64,000 bases of DNA from Pseudonocardia sulfidoxydans NBRC 16205 (GTDB lineage: Bacteria; Actinomycetota; Actinomycetes; Mycobacteriales; Pseudonocardiaceae), in the NCBI RefSeq assembly GCF_007989085.1, contig NZ_BJVJ01000032.1, positions 1 through 64,000 on the forward strand. The letters run 5' to 3'. Position numbers and translations under genes: made by a program. A model generated the notes under the pieces. The model saw only the letters and a list, made by a program, of their open reading frames with translations. It did no database searches and was not told where the DNA came from. Shown here piece after piece: positions 37,439 to 48,558 of this stretch (position 1 is the first letter of the stretch; each line of letters starts with the position of its first letter).

Positions 37439-39832
37439 TCAGTCGTTGTCGTTGCCCGGTGTGGACTTGGCGACGGTCATCAGGAACTCGATGTTGGTGC
37501 GCGTCTTGCGCAGCCGGTCGAGGACCAGGTCGATGGCCTGCTGGTCGTCGAGCGCGGCGAGCACGCGGCGGAGCTTGACGGTCACCGCGAACTCGTCGGG
37601 CGACATCAGTAGCTCCTCCTTGCGCGTGCCGGAGGCGTCGACGTCGATGGCCGGGAAGACCCGCTTGTCGGCGATCTTGCGGTCGAGCTTGAGCTCGGCG
37701 TTGCCGGTGCCCTTGAACTCCTCGAAGATCACCGTGTCCATCGTCGACCCCGTCTCGACCAGCGCCGTGGCGAAGATCGTCAGCGAGCCGCCGTCCTCGA
37801 TGTTGCGCGCCGCACCCAGGAACCGCTTGGGCGGGTAGAGCGCCGTCGAGTCGACACCACCGGACAGGATGCGGCCCGACGCGGGGGCGGCCAGGTTGTA
37901 GGCGCGGCCGAGGCGGGTGATCGAGTCGAGCAGGACGACGACGTCGTGACCCATCTCCACCAGGCGCTTCGCCCGCTCGATGGCGAGCTCGGCGACCGCG
38001 GTGTGGTCCGACGGCGGACGGTCGAAGGTGGAGGCGATGACCTCGCCCTTCACCGACCGCTGCATGTCGGTGACCTCCTCGGGCCGCTCGTCGACGAGCA
38101 CGACCATGAGGTGGACCTCGGGGTTGTTCGTGGTGATCGCGTTGGCGATCGACTGCAGCACCATCGTCTTGCCGGCCTTCGGCGGGCTGACGATGAGTGC
38201 CCGCTGCCCCTTGCCGACCGGCATCACCAGGTCGATGACGCGGGTGGTGAGCTTCGACGGCTCGGTCTCGAGACGCAGCCGCTCGTTGGGGTACAGCGGG
38301 GTCAGCTTGGTGAACTCGGGACGCGCCTTGGCGGTCTCGGGGTCACGGCCGTTGACGGTGTCGACGCGCACCAGCGGGTTGAACTTCTGCCGCTGCTGCT
38401 CCCCGTCGCGGGGCTGGCGGACAGCACCGGTGATCGCGTCACCGCGGCGCAGGCCGTACTTGCGGACCATCGACAGCGACACGTAGACGTCGTTCGGGCC
38501 CGACAGGTAGCCGGTGGTCCGGACGAACGCGTAGTTGTCGAGGATGTCGACGATGCCGGCGACGGGCAGGAGCACGTCGTCGTCGCGCACCTCGGTGTCG
38601 ACGGTGTTCTGGCCGCCGGAACCGGCGCGGTCGCGGCCACGACGGCGGTCGCGGAAGCGGCGACCGCGGCGACCGCGGCCCTCACCGTCGTCGTCGCCGT
38701 CGTCGTCGCGCACGTCGCGGTTGTCCCGGTCGCGGTCGGTCCCGCGCTGGTCGTTGCCGCCGCGATCGTTGCGCTGGTCGTTGCGCTGGTCGTTGCCGCC
38801 GCGGTCGTTGCCGGCGCGGTCGGCGTTGCGGTCGTTGCCGCCGCGCTGGTTGCGGCCGCCGCGGTCGCCACGACCGGACTCACGGTCGTCACCGGCGCGG
38901 TCGCCACGACCGTCACGGTCGTTGCGGTCGCCACGGTCGTTCTCGCGACGGTTGCGCCCCTCGCCGTCCTCACGCGAGCGGCGCGAACCGCCCTCGGTGT
39001 CGGGACGGGTGTCGGTACGGGCCTCGGCCTCGGCGTCGGCCTGGTCGCCGCCACGGCGCCGGGTCTGACGACGACGGCCGGTGGTCTCCGCGGGGGCGTC
39101 GCCTGCCGCGGGGGCCTCGGTGACGGCGGCGGCCTCGGTGACGGCGGCGGCCGCGGGGGCCGAGCCGTTGATCGACGGCGCGGCCGTCTCGACAGGCGTG
39201 CCGGTCGTCGCTGCGGTGCCGGTCGTCGCTGCGGTGTCGGTCGTCGCGGCGGGGTCGGTCGTCGCGGCAGCGGCGGCCACGGTGCCGGCCGACGGGCTCT
39301 CGACGGCCGGGGCGGGCGCCTCTGTGGCAGCGGGCGCCTCGGCGGCAGCCGGAGCCTGCGCAGCAGCCGGGGCCTCGGCAGCAGCCGGGGCCTCGGACGC
39401 CCCCGGACGGTTGCTCGGGGCACCGGCCGGACGGGTCGCTGCGCGACGACGGCCACGGGCCGGCGCGGCGGGAGCGGCGTCGGCGGCAGGCGCCTCGGCA
39501 GCGGGCTCGCTGCTCGCGGCGGGCACCTCGGCTGCGGGTGCGGGCTCGCTGCTCGCGGCAGGCGCGGAACCATTGCCCTGCGCGGAGTCCTTGCCCTGCC
39601 CGGAGTCCTTGCCCTGCCCGGAGTCGCCCAGCGACAGCTGGGAGGAGGCGCCGGCCGCGGGAGCCCCGCTCTGGTGCTCCTTGATGGCGGCGATCAGATC
39701 ACCTTTCCGCATCCCAGCCGTGCCAGGGATGTTCAGCTCACCAGCGAGCTGGCGGAGCTCCGCCAGAACCATGCCGGACAGGCCCTTGCGCTTGGCGGGG
39801 GCGGCGGTGCTGACGAGATCGGTCTCGCTCAC
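37439..39832 (-). CDS. rho: Transcription termination factor Rho with disordered insertion
   Basis: 797 residues, about twice the length of E. coli Rho. Residues 15-55 are the Rho_N domain (LSGMVLAELRQLAGELNIPG). Residues 55-410 are low complexity: first Ala/Pro/Glu-rich, then Arg/Asp/Gly/Asn-rich with repeats such as QRNDQRNDRGGNDQRG. The RNA-binding domain (DILDNYAFVRTTGYLSGPND) and the ATPase follow, with PPKAGKT at 550-556. Long insertions of this kind occur in actinobacterial Rho and may help RNA binding or condensate formation. AGGAAGGACC precedes the GTG start. Confidence 0.96.
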   Translation of the reverse strand: MSETDLVSTAAPAKRKGLSGMVLAELRQLAGELNIPGTAGMRKGDLIAAIKEHQSGAPAAGASSQLSLGDSGQGKDSGQGKDSAQGNGSAPAASSEPAPAAEVPAASSEPAAEAPAADAAPAAPARGRRRAATRPAGAPSNRPGASEAPAAAEAPAAAQAPAAAEAPAATEAPAPAVESPSAGTVAAAAATTDPAATTDTAATTGTAATTGTPVETAAPSINGSAPAAAAVTEAAAVTEAPAAGDAPAETTGRRRQTRRRGGDQADAEAEARTDTRPDTEGGSRRSREDGEGRNRRENDRGDRNDRDGRGDRAGDDRESGRGDRGGRNQRGGNDRNADRAGNDRGGNDQRNDQRNDRGGNDQRGTDRDRDNRDVRDDDGDDDGEGRGRRGRRFRDRRRGRDRAGSGGQNTVDTEVRDDDVLLPVAGIVDILDNYAFVRTTGYLSGPNDVYVSLSMVRKYGLRRGDAITGAVRQPRDGEQQRQKFNPLVRVDTVNGRDPETAKARPEFTKLTPLYPNERLRLETEPSKLTTRVIDLVMPVGKGQRALIVSPPKAGKTMVLQSIANAITTNNPEVHLMVVLVDERPEEVTDMQRSVKGEVIASTFDRPPSDHTAVAELAIERAKRLVEMGHDVVVLLDSITRLGRAYNLAAPASGRILSGGVDSTALYPPKRFLGAARNIEDGGSLTIFATALVETGSTMDTVIFEEFKGTGNAELKLDRKIADKRVFPAIDVDASGTRKEELLMSPDEFAVTVKLRRVLAALDDQQAIDLVLDRLRKTRTNIEFLMTVAKSTPGNDND

Positions 39833-40164
39833 GAAGGTCCTTCCTGACCAGCCCGGGTCGTCCGGCCCGGACCAGCGGATTCACACGCTCGTCCGAACGG
39901 TCCGCCGGACGAGAATCGGTGACGGGGCCGCGTGGCCGGCTGCCGTCCCGACGACAAATGGGTGGCGATGGATGCGACGGTCGCGGGGAAGAGGCCCTCC
40001 GGTGCCGGTTCGCCCGCCAGTCCGCTCTGCGGGAGGGGTGGCGAGGGTGCCGGCTTCGAATGGACCACGCGGATGACGCGTGTATCGCCGTGCGACGCCG
40101 AGGGTAGACGGTCCGCCCTGGTCGGGGCAACCAACCCCCTGCTCGGCGCGCCGGAAGAAACGTC
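39833..40164. other. Intergenic leader region of rho
   Basis: 332 bases between thrB and rho with no convincing gene. On the minus strand TACCCT near 40104-40109 could be a -10 box, giving rho a leader of about 260 bases. A long leader would fit self-regulation, but no specific structure is evident. Confidence 0.35.
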
Positions 40165-41073
40165 TCAGCCGATCTCGACCTGGGCACCCTCGGTGTCGAC
40201 CGGCAGCGCCAGCGTGGCGAAACCGGTGAGATCGACACCGTCGGGGATGCGCGCGTCGGAGGTGAGGGCGAGCACGGTCGGGCCGGCGCCGGAGATCGTC
40301 GCGGGCACACCACGGGCGCGCAACGCGTCGACCAGGTCGGCCGACTCGGGGTAGGCGGGCCGCCGGTAGCCCTGGTGCAGCCGGTCCTCGGTGGCCGCGA
40401 GCAGCAGGTCGGGCCGCTGGGTGAACGCGAGCACCGACAGCGCCGTGCGGCTGCCGGTGAACGCGGCGTCGGCCAGTGGGACCCGCTCGGGGAGCAGGCC
40501 GCGCGTCATCCTGGTCGACGACTCGAGCTGCGGGACGAGCGCGACGGGATGGATGTCGGCGTGGGTCTCGAGCCGGATGGCGTGGAACCGGTCGGCGGTG
40601 TTCCCCGCCGTCTCCCAGGCGACGACGAACCCGCCCATGAGGCTGGCCGCCGCGTTGTCGGCATGACCTTCGATACCGGCGGTGACCTGCAGCAACGCCG
40701 ACTGCTCCAGTGCGAGGTCGCGGGCGGCGAGCACCGCAGCCGCGACAGCACCGGCGACGGCGGCCGACGCGGAGCTGCCCAGCCCCCGCGAGTGCGGGAT
40801 CGCGTTGCGACAGCGCATCCGCAGCCCCGCGGGGGCTTCCTCCCCGAGCAGCGCCCACGTCGTGCGCATCGTGGAGACGACGAGGTGCGATTCGTCACAG
40901 GGGACCCGCCCGGCGCCCTCCCCCTCGACCTCGACGCGCACGTCGTCGTGGCCGTCGACGGAGACCTCGATCTCGTCGTACAGCGCGAGCGCGAGGCCGA
41001 GCGAGTCGAAACCCGGTCCGAGGTTGGCCGACGATCCCGGGACGCGGACCCGTACCTCGGTCGGGCGACCCAT
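40165..41073 (-). CDS. thrB: Homoserine kinase
   Basis: 302 residues, GHMP-family kinase phosphorylating homoserine. VPGSSANLGPGFDSLGLAL at the N-terminus and the ATP loop IPHSRGLGSSASAAVAG (about residues 88-104) are clear, as is the C-terminal TISGAGPTVLAL. The ATG at 41073 overlaps the thrC stop by one base (TGATG). Threonine biosynthesis, third gene of the hom-thrC-thrB operon. Confidence 0.96.
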   Translation of the reverse strand: MGRPTEVRVRVPGSSANLGPGFDSLGLALALYDEIEVSVDGHDDVRVEVEGEGAGRVPCDESHLVVSTMRTTWALLGEEAPAGLRMRCRNAIPHSRGLGSSASAAVAGAVAAAVLAARDLALEQSALLQVTAGIEGHADNAAASLMGGFVVAWETAGNTADRFHAIRLETHADIHPVALVPQLESSTRMTRGLLPERVPLADAAFTGSRTALSVLAFTQRPDLLLAATEDRLHQGYRRPAYPESADLVDALRARGVPATISGAGPTVLALTSDARIPDGVDLTGFATLALPVDTEGAQVEIG

Positions 41074-42170
41074 CAGGCCAGCTCGAGGGCGGCCGCGACA
41101 GCCGTCGGGTCGATCGGGACGATCTCCGGGTCGGGCGCGGTCAGCAGGGCCGTGTCGGGGTCCTTGAGCCCGTGCCCGGTGACGGTGCACACGACGAGCG
41201 ACCCGCGGGGCAGCGTCCCCTCGGCCGACGACTTCAGCAGCCCGGCGACGCTCGCCGCCGACGCAGGCTCGACGAACACGGCCTCACGTGTCGACAGCAG
41301 CCGGTAGGCGGCGAGGATCTCGTCGTCGGTGACGGCGGCGAACAGGCCGTTCGACTCGTCGCGCGCGGCGACCGCGGTCCCCCACGACGCCGGGGCGCCG
41401 ATGCGGATGGCCGTCGCGATGGTCTCCGGGTTCTTCACCGGCGCGCCCCCGACCAGCGGCGCAGCACCCGCGGCCTGGAAGCCGAACATGCGCGGCAGCT
41501 CCGGGACGACACCGTCGGCGTGGTAGGCGCGGTAGCCCTTCCAGTAGGCACTGATGTTGCCCGCGTTGCCGACGGGCAGGCAGTGCACGTCCGGCGCCCG
41601 GCCGCCGAGGTCGTCGCAGATCTCGTAGGCGGCGCTGGCCTGGCCCGCGATCCGGGTCGGGTTCACGGAGTTGACCAGCGCGATCGCCGGGTAGTCCGAC
41701 GTGGTCTTGCGGGCGAGCTCCAGACAGTCGTCGAAGTTCCCGTCGATCTGGAGGATGCGGGCTCCGTGCGCGACGGCCTGGGCGAGCTTGCCCAGCGCGA
41801 TCTTGCCGCGCGGCACCAGCACCGCGCAGGTCATCCCGGCGCGCGTGGCGTAGGCCGCGGCCGACGCCGAGGTGTTGCCCGTCGACGCGCACAGCACGCT
41901 CTGCTTGCCCTCGGCGAGCGCGGCGGTGACCGCCATCGTCATGCCGCGGTCCTTGAACGACCCCGTCGGGTTGGCGCCGTCGACCTTGAGGTGCACGTCG
42001 CAGCCGGTCAGCTCCGACAGCACCGGCGCGGGCAGCAGCGGGGTGCCGCCCTCGCCGAGGGTGACGATCGTCCAGTCGTCCTGGACCGGCATCCGGTCGC
42101 GGTAGGCCTCGATGACACCGGGCCAGCGCACCGCGCCGGTCCGCGACGGAGTTGCGGCGGTCTTGCTCAC
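41073..42170 (-). CDS. thrC: Threonine synthase
   Basis: 365-residue PLP enzyme converting O-phosphohomoserine to threonine. The PLP lysine is in [15 protein letters not shown]; the phosphate loop is [14 protein letters not shown]. Its GTG start overlaps the hom stop codon by four bases. It is coupled to thrB by a TGATG overlap. Confidence 0.96.
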   Translation of the reverse strand: MSKTAATPSRTGAVRWPGVIEAYRDRMPVQDDWTIVTLGEGGTPLLPAPVLSELTGCDVHLKVDGANPTGSFKDRGMTMAVTAALAEGKQSVLCASTGNTSASAAAYATRAGMTCAVLVPRGKIALGKLAQAVAHGARILQIDGNFDDCLELARKTTSDYPAIALVNSVNPTRIAGQASAAYEICDDLGGRAPDVHCLPVGNAGNISAYWKGYRAYHADGVVPELPRMFGFQAAGAAPLVGGAPVKNPETIATAIRIGAPASWGTAVAARDESNGLFAAVTDDEILAAYRLLSTREAVFVEPASAASVAGLLKSSAEGTLPRGSLVVCTVTGHGLKDPDTALLTAPDPEIVPIDPTAVAAALELA

Positions 42171-43531
42171 CCGGTCACCCCCAGGGCGCTCACCGAGCGG
42201 CCCAGATCCTCGACGCGCAGCACGCCCTCGACGCCCCGGACGGCGTCGAGGTCGCCGAGCGCCTCCACGGTCGATGCGAGCGCGGCGTCCGGCGCCGCGT
42301 GGGTGACGACGACGAGCCGCACGGCGCCGCTGCGGCCCGCTTTGCCGTTGCGCCCCCCGCCGTACTGGCGGACGGCCGCGATGCTGACGTCGTGCTCGGC
42401 GAACGCGCTCGCGACCGCGGCGAGGACCCCGGCACGGTCGGCCACCTCGAGGCTGACGTGGTAGCGGGTGCAGACGGCGCCGATCGCGCGGACCGGCAGC
42501 CGTGCGTAGGTCGACTCCCGCGGCCCCCGTCCGCCGACGACGATGTTGCGCGCCGCCGCGACGAGGTCGCCCAGGACCGCGCTGGCCGTCGGGGCACCGC
42601 CGGCGCCCTGACCGTAGAACATGAGCTGGCCGGCCGCGTCGGCCTCGACGAACACGGCGTTGAACGCGCCGTCGACCGACGCCAGCGGGTGCGTCTTGGG
42701 GATCATGGCCGGGTAGACGCGGGCCGAGACGGACTCGCCGTCCCCGCCGTCCTCGAGGCGCTCGCAGATGGCGAGCAGCTTGATCGTGCAGTCGAGCCCG
42801 TCGGCCGCGGCGATGTCGGCGGCGCTGACGTTGCGGATGCCCTCGCAGTGGACGTCGGCGGCGGTGACGCGGGTGTGGAACGCCAGCGACGCGAGGATCG
42901 CGGCCTTCGACGCGGCGTCGTAGCCGTCGACGTCGGCGCTCGGGTCGGCCTCGGCGTACCCGAGCCGGGTGGCCTCCTCCAGCGCGTCGGCGTAGCCGGC
43001 CCCGGACGAGGCCATCGACGACAGGATGAAGTTCGTGGTGCCGTTGACGATGCCGGCGACGCGGGTGATGCGGTCGCCGACGAGCGACTCGCGCAGCGGC
43101 CGCAGCAGCGGGATCGCGCCGGCGACGGACGCCTCGTAGTAGAGGTCGGCACCCGAGGCGTCGGCGGCCTCGGCGAGCGCGGCACCGTCCTCGGCCAGCA
43201 ACGCCTTGTTGGCGGTGACGACGGACTTGCCCGCCTTCAACGCCTCCAGCAGCAGCGTGCGGGCCGGTTCGATACCGCCGATGACCTCGATGACGACGTC
43301 GACGTCGGGCCTGCCGACGAGCGTCGCCGCGTCGGTCGTGACGAGCCCCTCGGGCAGTTCCGGATGGCGGTGCGGGCGGCGGACCGCCACGCCGACGAGC
43401 TCCACGGGCGCGCCGACGCGAGCGGCCAGATCGCCCGCCTGCTCGCTCAGCAGCCGCACGATCTCACCGCCGACGGTGCCGCAGCCGAGGAGCGCCACCC
43501 TGACGGGTGCGCCCGGACCCCTGTCGGTCAT
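42167..43531 (-). CDS. hom: Homoserine dehydrogenase
   Basis: 454 residues. Dinucleotide-binding motif [17 protein letters not shown] at the N-terminus, catalytic core [27 protein letters not shown] and the Asp/Lys-containing [23 protein letters not shown]-terminal ACT domain ([21 protein letters not shown]) indicates threonine feedback inhibition. GGGGAGAAG precedes the ATG at 43531. First of the hom-thrC-thrB unit, 201 bases after lysA. Confidence 0.96.
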   Translation of the reverse strand: MTDRGPGAPVRVALLGCGTVGGEIVRLLSEQAGDLAARVGAPVELVGVAVRRPHRHPELPEGLVTTDAATLVGRPDVDVVIEVIGGIEPARTLLLEALKAGKSVVTANKALLAEDGAALAEAADASGADLYYEASVAGAIPLLRPLRESLVGDRITRVAGIVNGTTNFILSSMASSGAGYADALEEATRLGYAEADPSADVDGYDAASKAAILASLAFHTRVTAADVHCEGIRNVSAADIAAADGLDCTIKLLAICERLEDGGDGESVSARVYPAMIPKTHPLASVDGAFNAVFVEADAAGQLMFYGQGAGGAPTASAVLGDLVAAARNIVVGGRGPRESTYARLPVRAIGAVCTRYHVSLEVADRAGVLAAVASAFAEHDVSIAAVRQYGGGRNGKAGRSGAVRLVVVTHAAPDAALASTVEALGDLDAVRGVEGVLRVEDLGRSVSALGVTG

Positions 43532-43732
43532 CGCTTCGCTTCTCCCCTTGCGCCAGTTCCTCGTCACCCGGCCGACGGTGTCGTCGACGCACATGGGCCT
43601 GCGCAGGCGTCTCCCACCTGCGGTGTCGCACCGGGCCCGCCTCGTCGCGGGCCCGTCTCGCGCGGTCGCCACCGGGGCGACCGCCAGATCATCCTCGTTC
43701 GCAGTCCGTCACGGTACGGCCCGTCGCCGGTG

Positions 43733-45193
43733 TCACTCCGCGCCCACCTCCAGCCGGAACTGGTCCTCGGGGGTCTCCCGACGCAGCAGCAGCCGGGCGA
43801 CGCCGTCGCGCACGGCGACGACGGCCGGTCGCGGCAGCCGGTTGTAGGAGCTGGCCATCGAGTAGCAGTAGGCGCCGGTCGCGGCGACGGCGAGCAGGTC
43901 GCCGGGGGCGATGTCGTCGGGCAGCCAGCAGTCGCGGACGACGATGTCGCCGGACTCGCAGTGCTTGCCGACGACCCGCGACAGCGCCACGTCGACGGCA
44001 CCGCCGGCGCCGTCCACGCTGTCGGCGGCCGAGGACCGCGACACCAGCCGGCAGTCGTACACCGCGTCGTAGAGGGCGGTGCGGATGTTGTCGCTCATGC
44101 CGCCGTCGACGGACACGTACCGACGTGCGCCGCTGCCCAGCGGGACGTCCTTGAGCGTGCCGACCTCGTACACCGTGACCGTGCCCGGCCCGGCGATCGA
44201 TCGGCCGGGCTCGACGGCCAGCTTCGGCACGTCGAGGCCCGCGGCGTGGCACTCGCGCTTGACGATGCCGCGCAGCTCCTCGGCCAGGTCGGTGACGTCG
44301 AGCGGGGTCTCGTCGGCGCGGTAGGCGATGCCGAAGCCGCCGCCGAGGTCGAGCGTCGTCAGGTCGCCGAGGACGTCGGACCCGTGCTCGGAGTGCAGGC
44401 CGGCGAGGAAGCGCACCACGCGGTGGGCGGCGACCTCGAAGCCCTCGGTGTCGAAGATCTGGCTGCCGATGTGGCTGTGCAGCCCGACCAGCGACAGCCC
44501 GCGCGCGGCCAGCACGCGGCGCGCCGCCTCCGCCGCGACGCTGTCCACGCCGCCCGAGATGGAGAACCCGAACTTCTGGTCCTCGTGCGCCGTCGCGATG
44601 AACTCGTGGGTGTGCGCCTCGACACCCACCGTCACCCGGATCATCACCGGCACGACGAGGCCGCGCTCGTGGGCGACGGCGTCGAGCCGGGCGATCTCGT
44701 GGAAGGAGTCGACGACGATCCGCCCGACTCCCGCCTCCACCGCCTCGACGAGCTCCGCGACCGACTTGTTGTTGCCGTGCATCGTGATCCGCTCGACCGG
44801 GAAGCCCGCACGCAGCGCGACGGCCAGCTCGCCACCGCTGGCCACGTCCAGGCTCAGGCCCTCCTCGGCGACCCAGCGGGCCACCTCGGTGCAGAGGAAG
44901 GCCTTGGCCGCGTAGAGGACCGCCTCGGCGCCGAACGACGCCGCGAACTCCGCGGCCCGGGCGCGGAAGTCGTCCTCGTCGAGCACGAACAGCGGGGTGC
45001 CGTAGGTCTCGGCGAGCTCACGGACGTCGACACCCGCGAAGGAGACGACGCCGTCGGCGCCGCGGGAGGCGTTGCGGGGCCACACCGCGGGCGCCAGCTC
45101 GTCGATGGCCGCCGCGTCGCCCGGGCGCGGACCGGCCGTCTCCGGCGGGGTGGTGACGCCCGCGTGCAGCGGGCCGGCAGGGTGCGCGTTCAT
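43733..45193 (-). CDS. lysA: Diaminopimelate decarboxylase
   Basis: 486 residues; PLP barrel enzyme making lysine from meso-diaminopimelate. The PLP lysine is in [31 protein letters not shown] and [11 protein letters not shown] are family motifs, and the C-terminal [17 protein letters not shown] ends the barrel/sheet structure. The ATG at 45193 overlaps the argS stop by one base, so the two are coupled. Confidence 0.96.
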   Translation of the reverse strand: MNAHPAGPLHAGVTTPPETAGPRPGDAAAIDELAPAVWPRNASRGADGVVSFAGVDVRELAETYGTPLFVLDEDDFRARAAEFAASFGAEAVLYAAKAFLCTEVARWVAEEGLSLDVASGGELAVALRAGFPVERITMHGNNKSVAELVEAVEAGVGRIVVDSFHEIARLDAVAHERGLVVPVMIRVTVGVEAHTHEFIATAHEDQKFGFSISGGVDSVAAEAARRVLAARGLSLVGLHSHIGSQIFDTEGFEVAAHRVVRFLAGLHSEHGSDVLGDLTTLDLGGGFGIAYRADETPLDVTDLAEELRGIVKRECHAAGLDVPKLAVEPGRSIAGPGTVTVYEVGTLKDVPLGSGARRYVSVDGGMSDNIRTALYDAVYDCRLVSRSSAADSVDGAGGAVDVALSRVVGKHCESGDIVVRDCWLPDDIAPGDLLAVAATGAYCYSMASSYNRLPRPAVVAVRDGVARLLLRRETPEDQFRLEVGAE

Positions 45194-46842
45194 CACATGC
45201 GCTCCGGCGCGGACACGCCCAGCAGCTCCAGGCCGTTGGCCAGCACCTGACGCGCGGCGACGCACAACGCGAGCCGGGCCCGGTGCAGCTCGGTGATCTC
45301 CTCGTCGCCCATCGGCAGGACGCGGCAGGCGTCGTAGAACTTGTGGTATGCGCTGGCCAGCGACTCGAGGTAGCGGGCGACGCGGTGCGGCTCGCGCAGC
45401 TCCGCGGCCGCGCGGACCACCTCCGGGAACTCCCCGATCGTGCGGATCAGGTCGCCCTCGCGGGGGTGGTCGAGCAGGCCGAACTCCTCGCCCTGGGTGA
45501 GCCCGACGTCGGCGGCGTTGCGCGCCAACGACGACAGCCGCGCGTGCGCGTACTGGACGTAGAACACCGGGTTGTCGTTGCTGCGCTTGACGAGCAGGTC
45601 GAGGTCGATGTCGAGCGACGAGTCGACCGAGCTGCGGATCAGCGAGTAGCGGGCGGCGTCGACCCCGACGGCCTCGACCAGGTCCTGCATGGTCACGACG
45701 GTGCCGGCGCGCTTGCTCATCCGGACCGGCTGCCCGTCCCTGACCAGGTTGACCAGCTGCCCGATGAGCACCTCGACGACCGCGGGATCGTCACCGAACG
45801 CGGCCGCGGCCGCCTTGAGCCGGGCCACGTAGCCGTGGTGGTCGGCGCCGAGCATGTAGATGCACAGGTCGAACCCGCGGGCGCGCTTGTCACGCAGGTA
45901 GGCGATGTCGCCCGCGATGTAGGCCGGACGGCCGTCGCTCTTGATGACGACGCGGTCCTTGTCGTCGCCGTGGTCGGTCGAGCGCAACCACCAGGCGCCG
46001 TCCGCCTCGTAGAGGCTGCCCGACTCCTTGAGCTGCGTGACCGCGGCGTCGACGGCGCCCGACTCGTGCAGCGACTGCTCGTGGAACCACACGTCGAAGT
46101 CGGTGCCGAAGGAGTGCAGGTCCTGCTTGATCTCGTCGAACATGAACCCGATGCCGACGCGGCGGAACGTCTCGTCCCGCTCCTTCTCGCTCTTCCCGAG
46201 CGCGCCCGGTTCGGCCGCCACGACACGCGCCGCGATGTCGGCGATGTAGGCGCCGCCGTAGCCGTTCTCCGGGGCGGGCTCGCCCTCGGCCGCCGCCACC
46301 AGCGACGCGACGAACCTGTCGATCTGGGCGCCGGCGTCGTTGAAGTAGTACTCGCGGGTCACCTTCGCCCCGCGCGCCGTGAGCACGCGGCCCAGCGCAT
46401 CGCCCACCGCAGCCCAACGGGTGCCGCCCAGGTGCAGCGGGCCCGTCGGGTTGGCCGACACGAACTCGAGGTTCACGTTGCGGGTGGCCAGCTCGTCGCC
46501 GGTGCCGTAGGCCGGGCCGGCCTCCAGGACCTGACCGACCATGGCGCCCTGGGCGTCCGAGGCCAGCCGCAGGTTGATGAAGCCGGGGCCGGCGATCTCC
46601 GCGGAGGCCACACCGTCGCGGGACACGAGCGCCTCGGCCAGCCACGTCGCCAGATCACGCGGGGAAACCCCGGCCTTCTTCGCGGTGCGCAGGGCCACGT
46701 TCGTCGCGTAGTCGCCGTGTTCCGGATTGCGGGGTCGCTCGACGCCGACATCGTCGGGCAACGCCGCCACGTCCAGGCCTCGATCGGTCAGAACATCACG
46801 CGCGGTGGCCCGCACCAGGTCGGCGAGCACGTCGGGAGTCAC
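45193..46842 (-). CDS. argS: Arginyl-tRNA synthetase
   Basis: 549 residues, class I synthetase. HIGH-equivalent HLGG lies in [14 protein letters not shown], and the KMSKS-equivalent in [11 protein letters not shown]. The N-terminal additional domain and C-terminal anticodon-binding DALR domain ([15 protein letters not shown]) are present. TAGACT lies seven bases before the GTG start, so it is leaderless and heads the argS-lysA operon. Confidence 0.96.
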   Translation of the reverse strand: MTPDVLADLVRATARDVLTDRGLDVAALPDDVGVERPRNPEHGDYATNVALRTAKKAGVSPRDLATWLAEALVSRDGVASAEIAGPGFINLRLASDAQGAMVGQVLEAGPAYGTGDELATRNVNLEFVSANPTGPLHLGGTRWAAVGDALGRVLTARGAKVTREYYFNDAGAQIDRFVASLVAAAEGEPAPENGYGGAYIADIAARVVAAEPGALGKSEKERDETFRRVGIGFMFDEIKQDLHSFGTDFDVWFHEQSLHESGAVDAAVTQLKESGSLYEADGAWWLRSTDHGDDKDRVVIKSDGRPAYIAGDIAYLRDKRARGFDLCIYMLGADHHGYVARLKAAAAAFGDDPAVVEVLIGQLVNLVRDGQPVRMSKRAGTVVTMQDLVEAVGVDAARYSLIRSSVDSSLDIDLDLLVKRSNDNPVFYVQYAHARLSSLARNAADVGLTQGEEFGLLDHPREGDLIRTIGEFPEVVRAAAELREPHRVARYLESLASAYHKFYDACRVLPMGDEEITELHRARLALCVAARQVLANGLELLGVSAPERM

Positions 46843-46849
46843 TCTGGAG

Positions 46850-46855
46850 AGTCTA
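46850..46855 (-). promoter_or_regulatory. -10 box for leaderless argS
   Basis: TAGACT on the minus strand, seven bases before the GTG at 46842. Confidence 0.55.
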
Positions 46856-46963
46856 GGAGGTGCTGCTCAGAGTGCTCTCAGGCGGCACTTCTACACTGCG
46901 GCACCGCGCGGTGTGCAGCACGCGCGACGGTGCCCGAGGTGGTCGGAAGAGGTCGGCGGATCG

Positions 46964-47770
46964 ATGCCCAGCGGTAAGAGCAGCAAGGCGGTCAGGAACG
47001 CGCGCAGGACGTCCGTCGTCAACACGCGGTCCACGCCGTGGGGGATGATCGCGGGGATCCTCGTCGTCGTCCTGTTCGCGGGCGGCCTGTCGTGGTTCCT
47101 CGTGGCGAAGTCGAACGAGCCGTCGTTCACCCCGTCCGACCGCAACCAGGACCCCTCCTCCCAGATCGCGGGCGTCCAGACGATCAAGTACGTGGGTGGC
47201 CAGCACGTGCTGCCGACGCAGCAGGTCGCCTACACCCACAGCCCGCCCTTCGGTGGCGCGCACGACGGGTACTGGGCGGCCTGCAACGGTGTCGTCTACC
47301 CCAATCCGGTGCGCCAGGAGAACCTCGTCCACGGCCTCGAGCACGGCGCGGTCTGGATCGCCTACAACCCCGACCTCGTGAACGCCGACGGCGTCGCGAC
47401 GCTCGCGGCCAAGGTCCAGGGCCAGACCTACATCATGATGGCGCCCTACCCCGGCCTCGACCAGCCGATCTCGCTGCAGTCGTGGGGCCACCAGCTCAAG
47501 CTCTCCGACGTGAACGACCCGCGGATCGACCAGTTCATCCAGGCGCTGCGGCTCAACCGCTACCAGTACCCCGAGGTCGGCGCCTCCTGTGCCGCGCTCG
47601 GCCCGGGCCAGTTCGACCAGGACAACCCGCCGCCCTTCGTCCCGACCCCGCCGACCTCCGACATCGACAACACCACCGTCGTCGACGAGAACGTCGGCAA
47701 CCCGGCCGCGGCGAACACCGACACCGGCGGTGCCATGCCCGGCAGCACCGGCACGAACACCGGCCAGTGA
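46964..47770 (+). CDS. DUF3105 membrane-anchored extracellular protein
   Basis: 268 residues. A basic cytoplasmic start, one membrane helix (about residues 27-48: MIAGILVVVLFAGGLSWFLVA), then an outside domain with HSPPFGGAHDGYWAACNGVVY and LEHGAVWIAY, conserved His/Cys/Glu features of DUF3105, ending in a Pro/Thr-rich tail. DUF3105 and DUF305 genes often occur together and a metal-related role has been suspected. The GTG of the next gene overlaps its stop codon. Confidence 0.87.
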   Translation: MPSGKSSKAVRNARRTSVVNTRSTPWGMIAGILVVVLFAGGLSWFLVAKSNEPSFTPSDRNQDPSSQIAGVQTIKYVGGQHVLPTQQVAYTHSPPFGGAHDGYWAACNGVVYPNPVRQENLVHGLEHGAVWIAYNPDLVNADGVATLAAKVQGQTYIMMAPYPGLDQPISLQSWGHQLKLSDVNDPRIDQFIQALRLNRYQYPEVGASCAALGPGQFDQDNPPPFVPTPPTSDIDNTTVVDENVGNPAAANTDTGGAMPGSTGTNTGQ

Positions 47771-48534
47771 CGTCCGCGGACGTGGCGCGCCGCGACCAGC
47801 CCGCCGGGGCCGAGGAACCGCCCGGCCCTCCCCCGGCCGACTCCCACGACGGCGACGACGGTGGCGGCGGTCGTGAGCCGCGCTGGGTGCGGCCCGTCCT
47901 CGTCGTCGGCGCCGTCCTCGCGCTGCTGCTGCTCGGCGGCGCGGGCGGCCTGCTGCTCGGCCTGCACAACGCCACCGGCGACCTCGTCGCCCCCGCCTCC
48001 GACTCCGTCGACGTCGGCTTCGCGCAGGACATGAGCACCCACCACCAGCAGGCCGTCGAGATGGCAACCTGGGAGCGCGACCACACCACCAGCCCCGAAC
48101 TGCGCCAGCTCGCCTACGACATCGAGTCCACCCAGGAAGCCCAGATCGGGCGCATGCAGGGCTGGCTCGCACTGTGGGGCGCACCCGCGCAACACTCCGG
48201 CGGCTACATGCAGTGGATGGTCGGAGCACCCGCCCACTCCCACGGCCCCACCGTCGCCAACAGTGGGCTCGCCGCCATGCCCGGCATGGCGACCGCCGAC
48301 GAGCTCCGCCGCCTGCGGGCCTCCACCGGCACCGAGATGGACGTCCTGTTCCTGCAGCTCATGCTCCGCCACCACCAGGGCGGCGTGGGCATGCTCGAAT
48401 ACGGCGCCCGCTACGCCCAGATCCCCGAGGTCCGCAACCTCGCCGCGCAGATGCTCAGTTCGCAGACCAGCGAGTCCCAATACATGACGCAGCTGCTCGC
48501 CGAGCGCGGGGCCCAGCCGTTGCCGCTGCAGTAG
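47767..48534 (+). CDS. DUF305 membrane-anchored extracellular protein
   Basis: 255 residues. One membrane helix near residue 45 (VLVVGAVLALLLLGGAGGLLLG), then a DUF305 domain: FAQDMSTHHQQAVEMATWE and LMLRHHQGGVGMLEYG. These paired HH motifs with Met and Glu form a four-helix bundle of the ferritin-like type; the family is linked to copper and other metal handling. Its GTG start overlaps the DUF3105 stop (GTGA), so the two are made together and probably act together on the cell surface. Confidence 0.9.
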   Translation: MTSADVARRDQPAGAEEPPGPPPADSHDGDDGGGGREPRWVRPVLVVGAVLALLLLGGAGGLLLGLHNATGDLVAPASDSVDVGFAQDMSTHHQQAVEMATWERDHTTSPELRQLAYDIESTQEAQIGRMQGWLALWGAPAQHSGGYMQWMVGAPAHSHGPTVANSGLAAMPGMATADELRRLRASTGTEMDVLFLQLMLRHHQGGVGMLEYGARYAQIPEVRNLAAQMLSSQTSESQYMTQLLAERGAQPLPLQ

Positions 48535-48558
48535 GTGCGCTAGGGTTCTGGAAGTACG

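Noticed and set aside
37946..39847. Long plus-strand open frame (633 codons) opposite rho
   Set aside because: It is the antisense shadow of the low-complexity Arg/Asp/Ala coding region; it has no start signal and its composition (Val/Ala runs) is what the complement would give.
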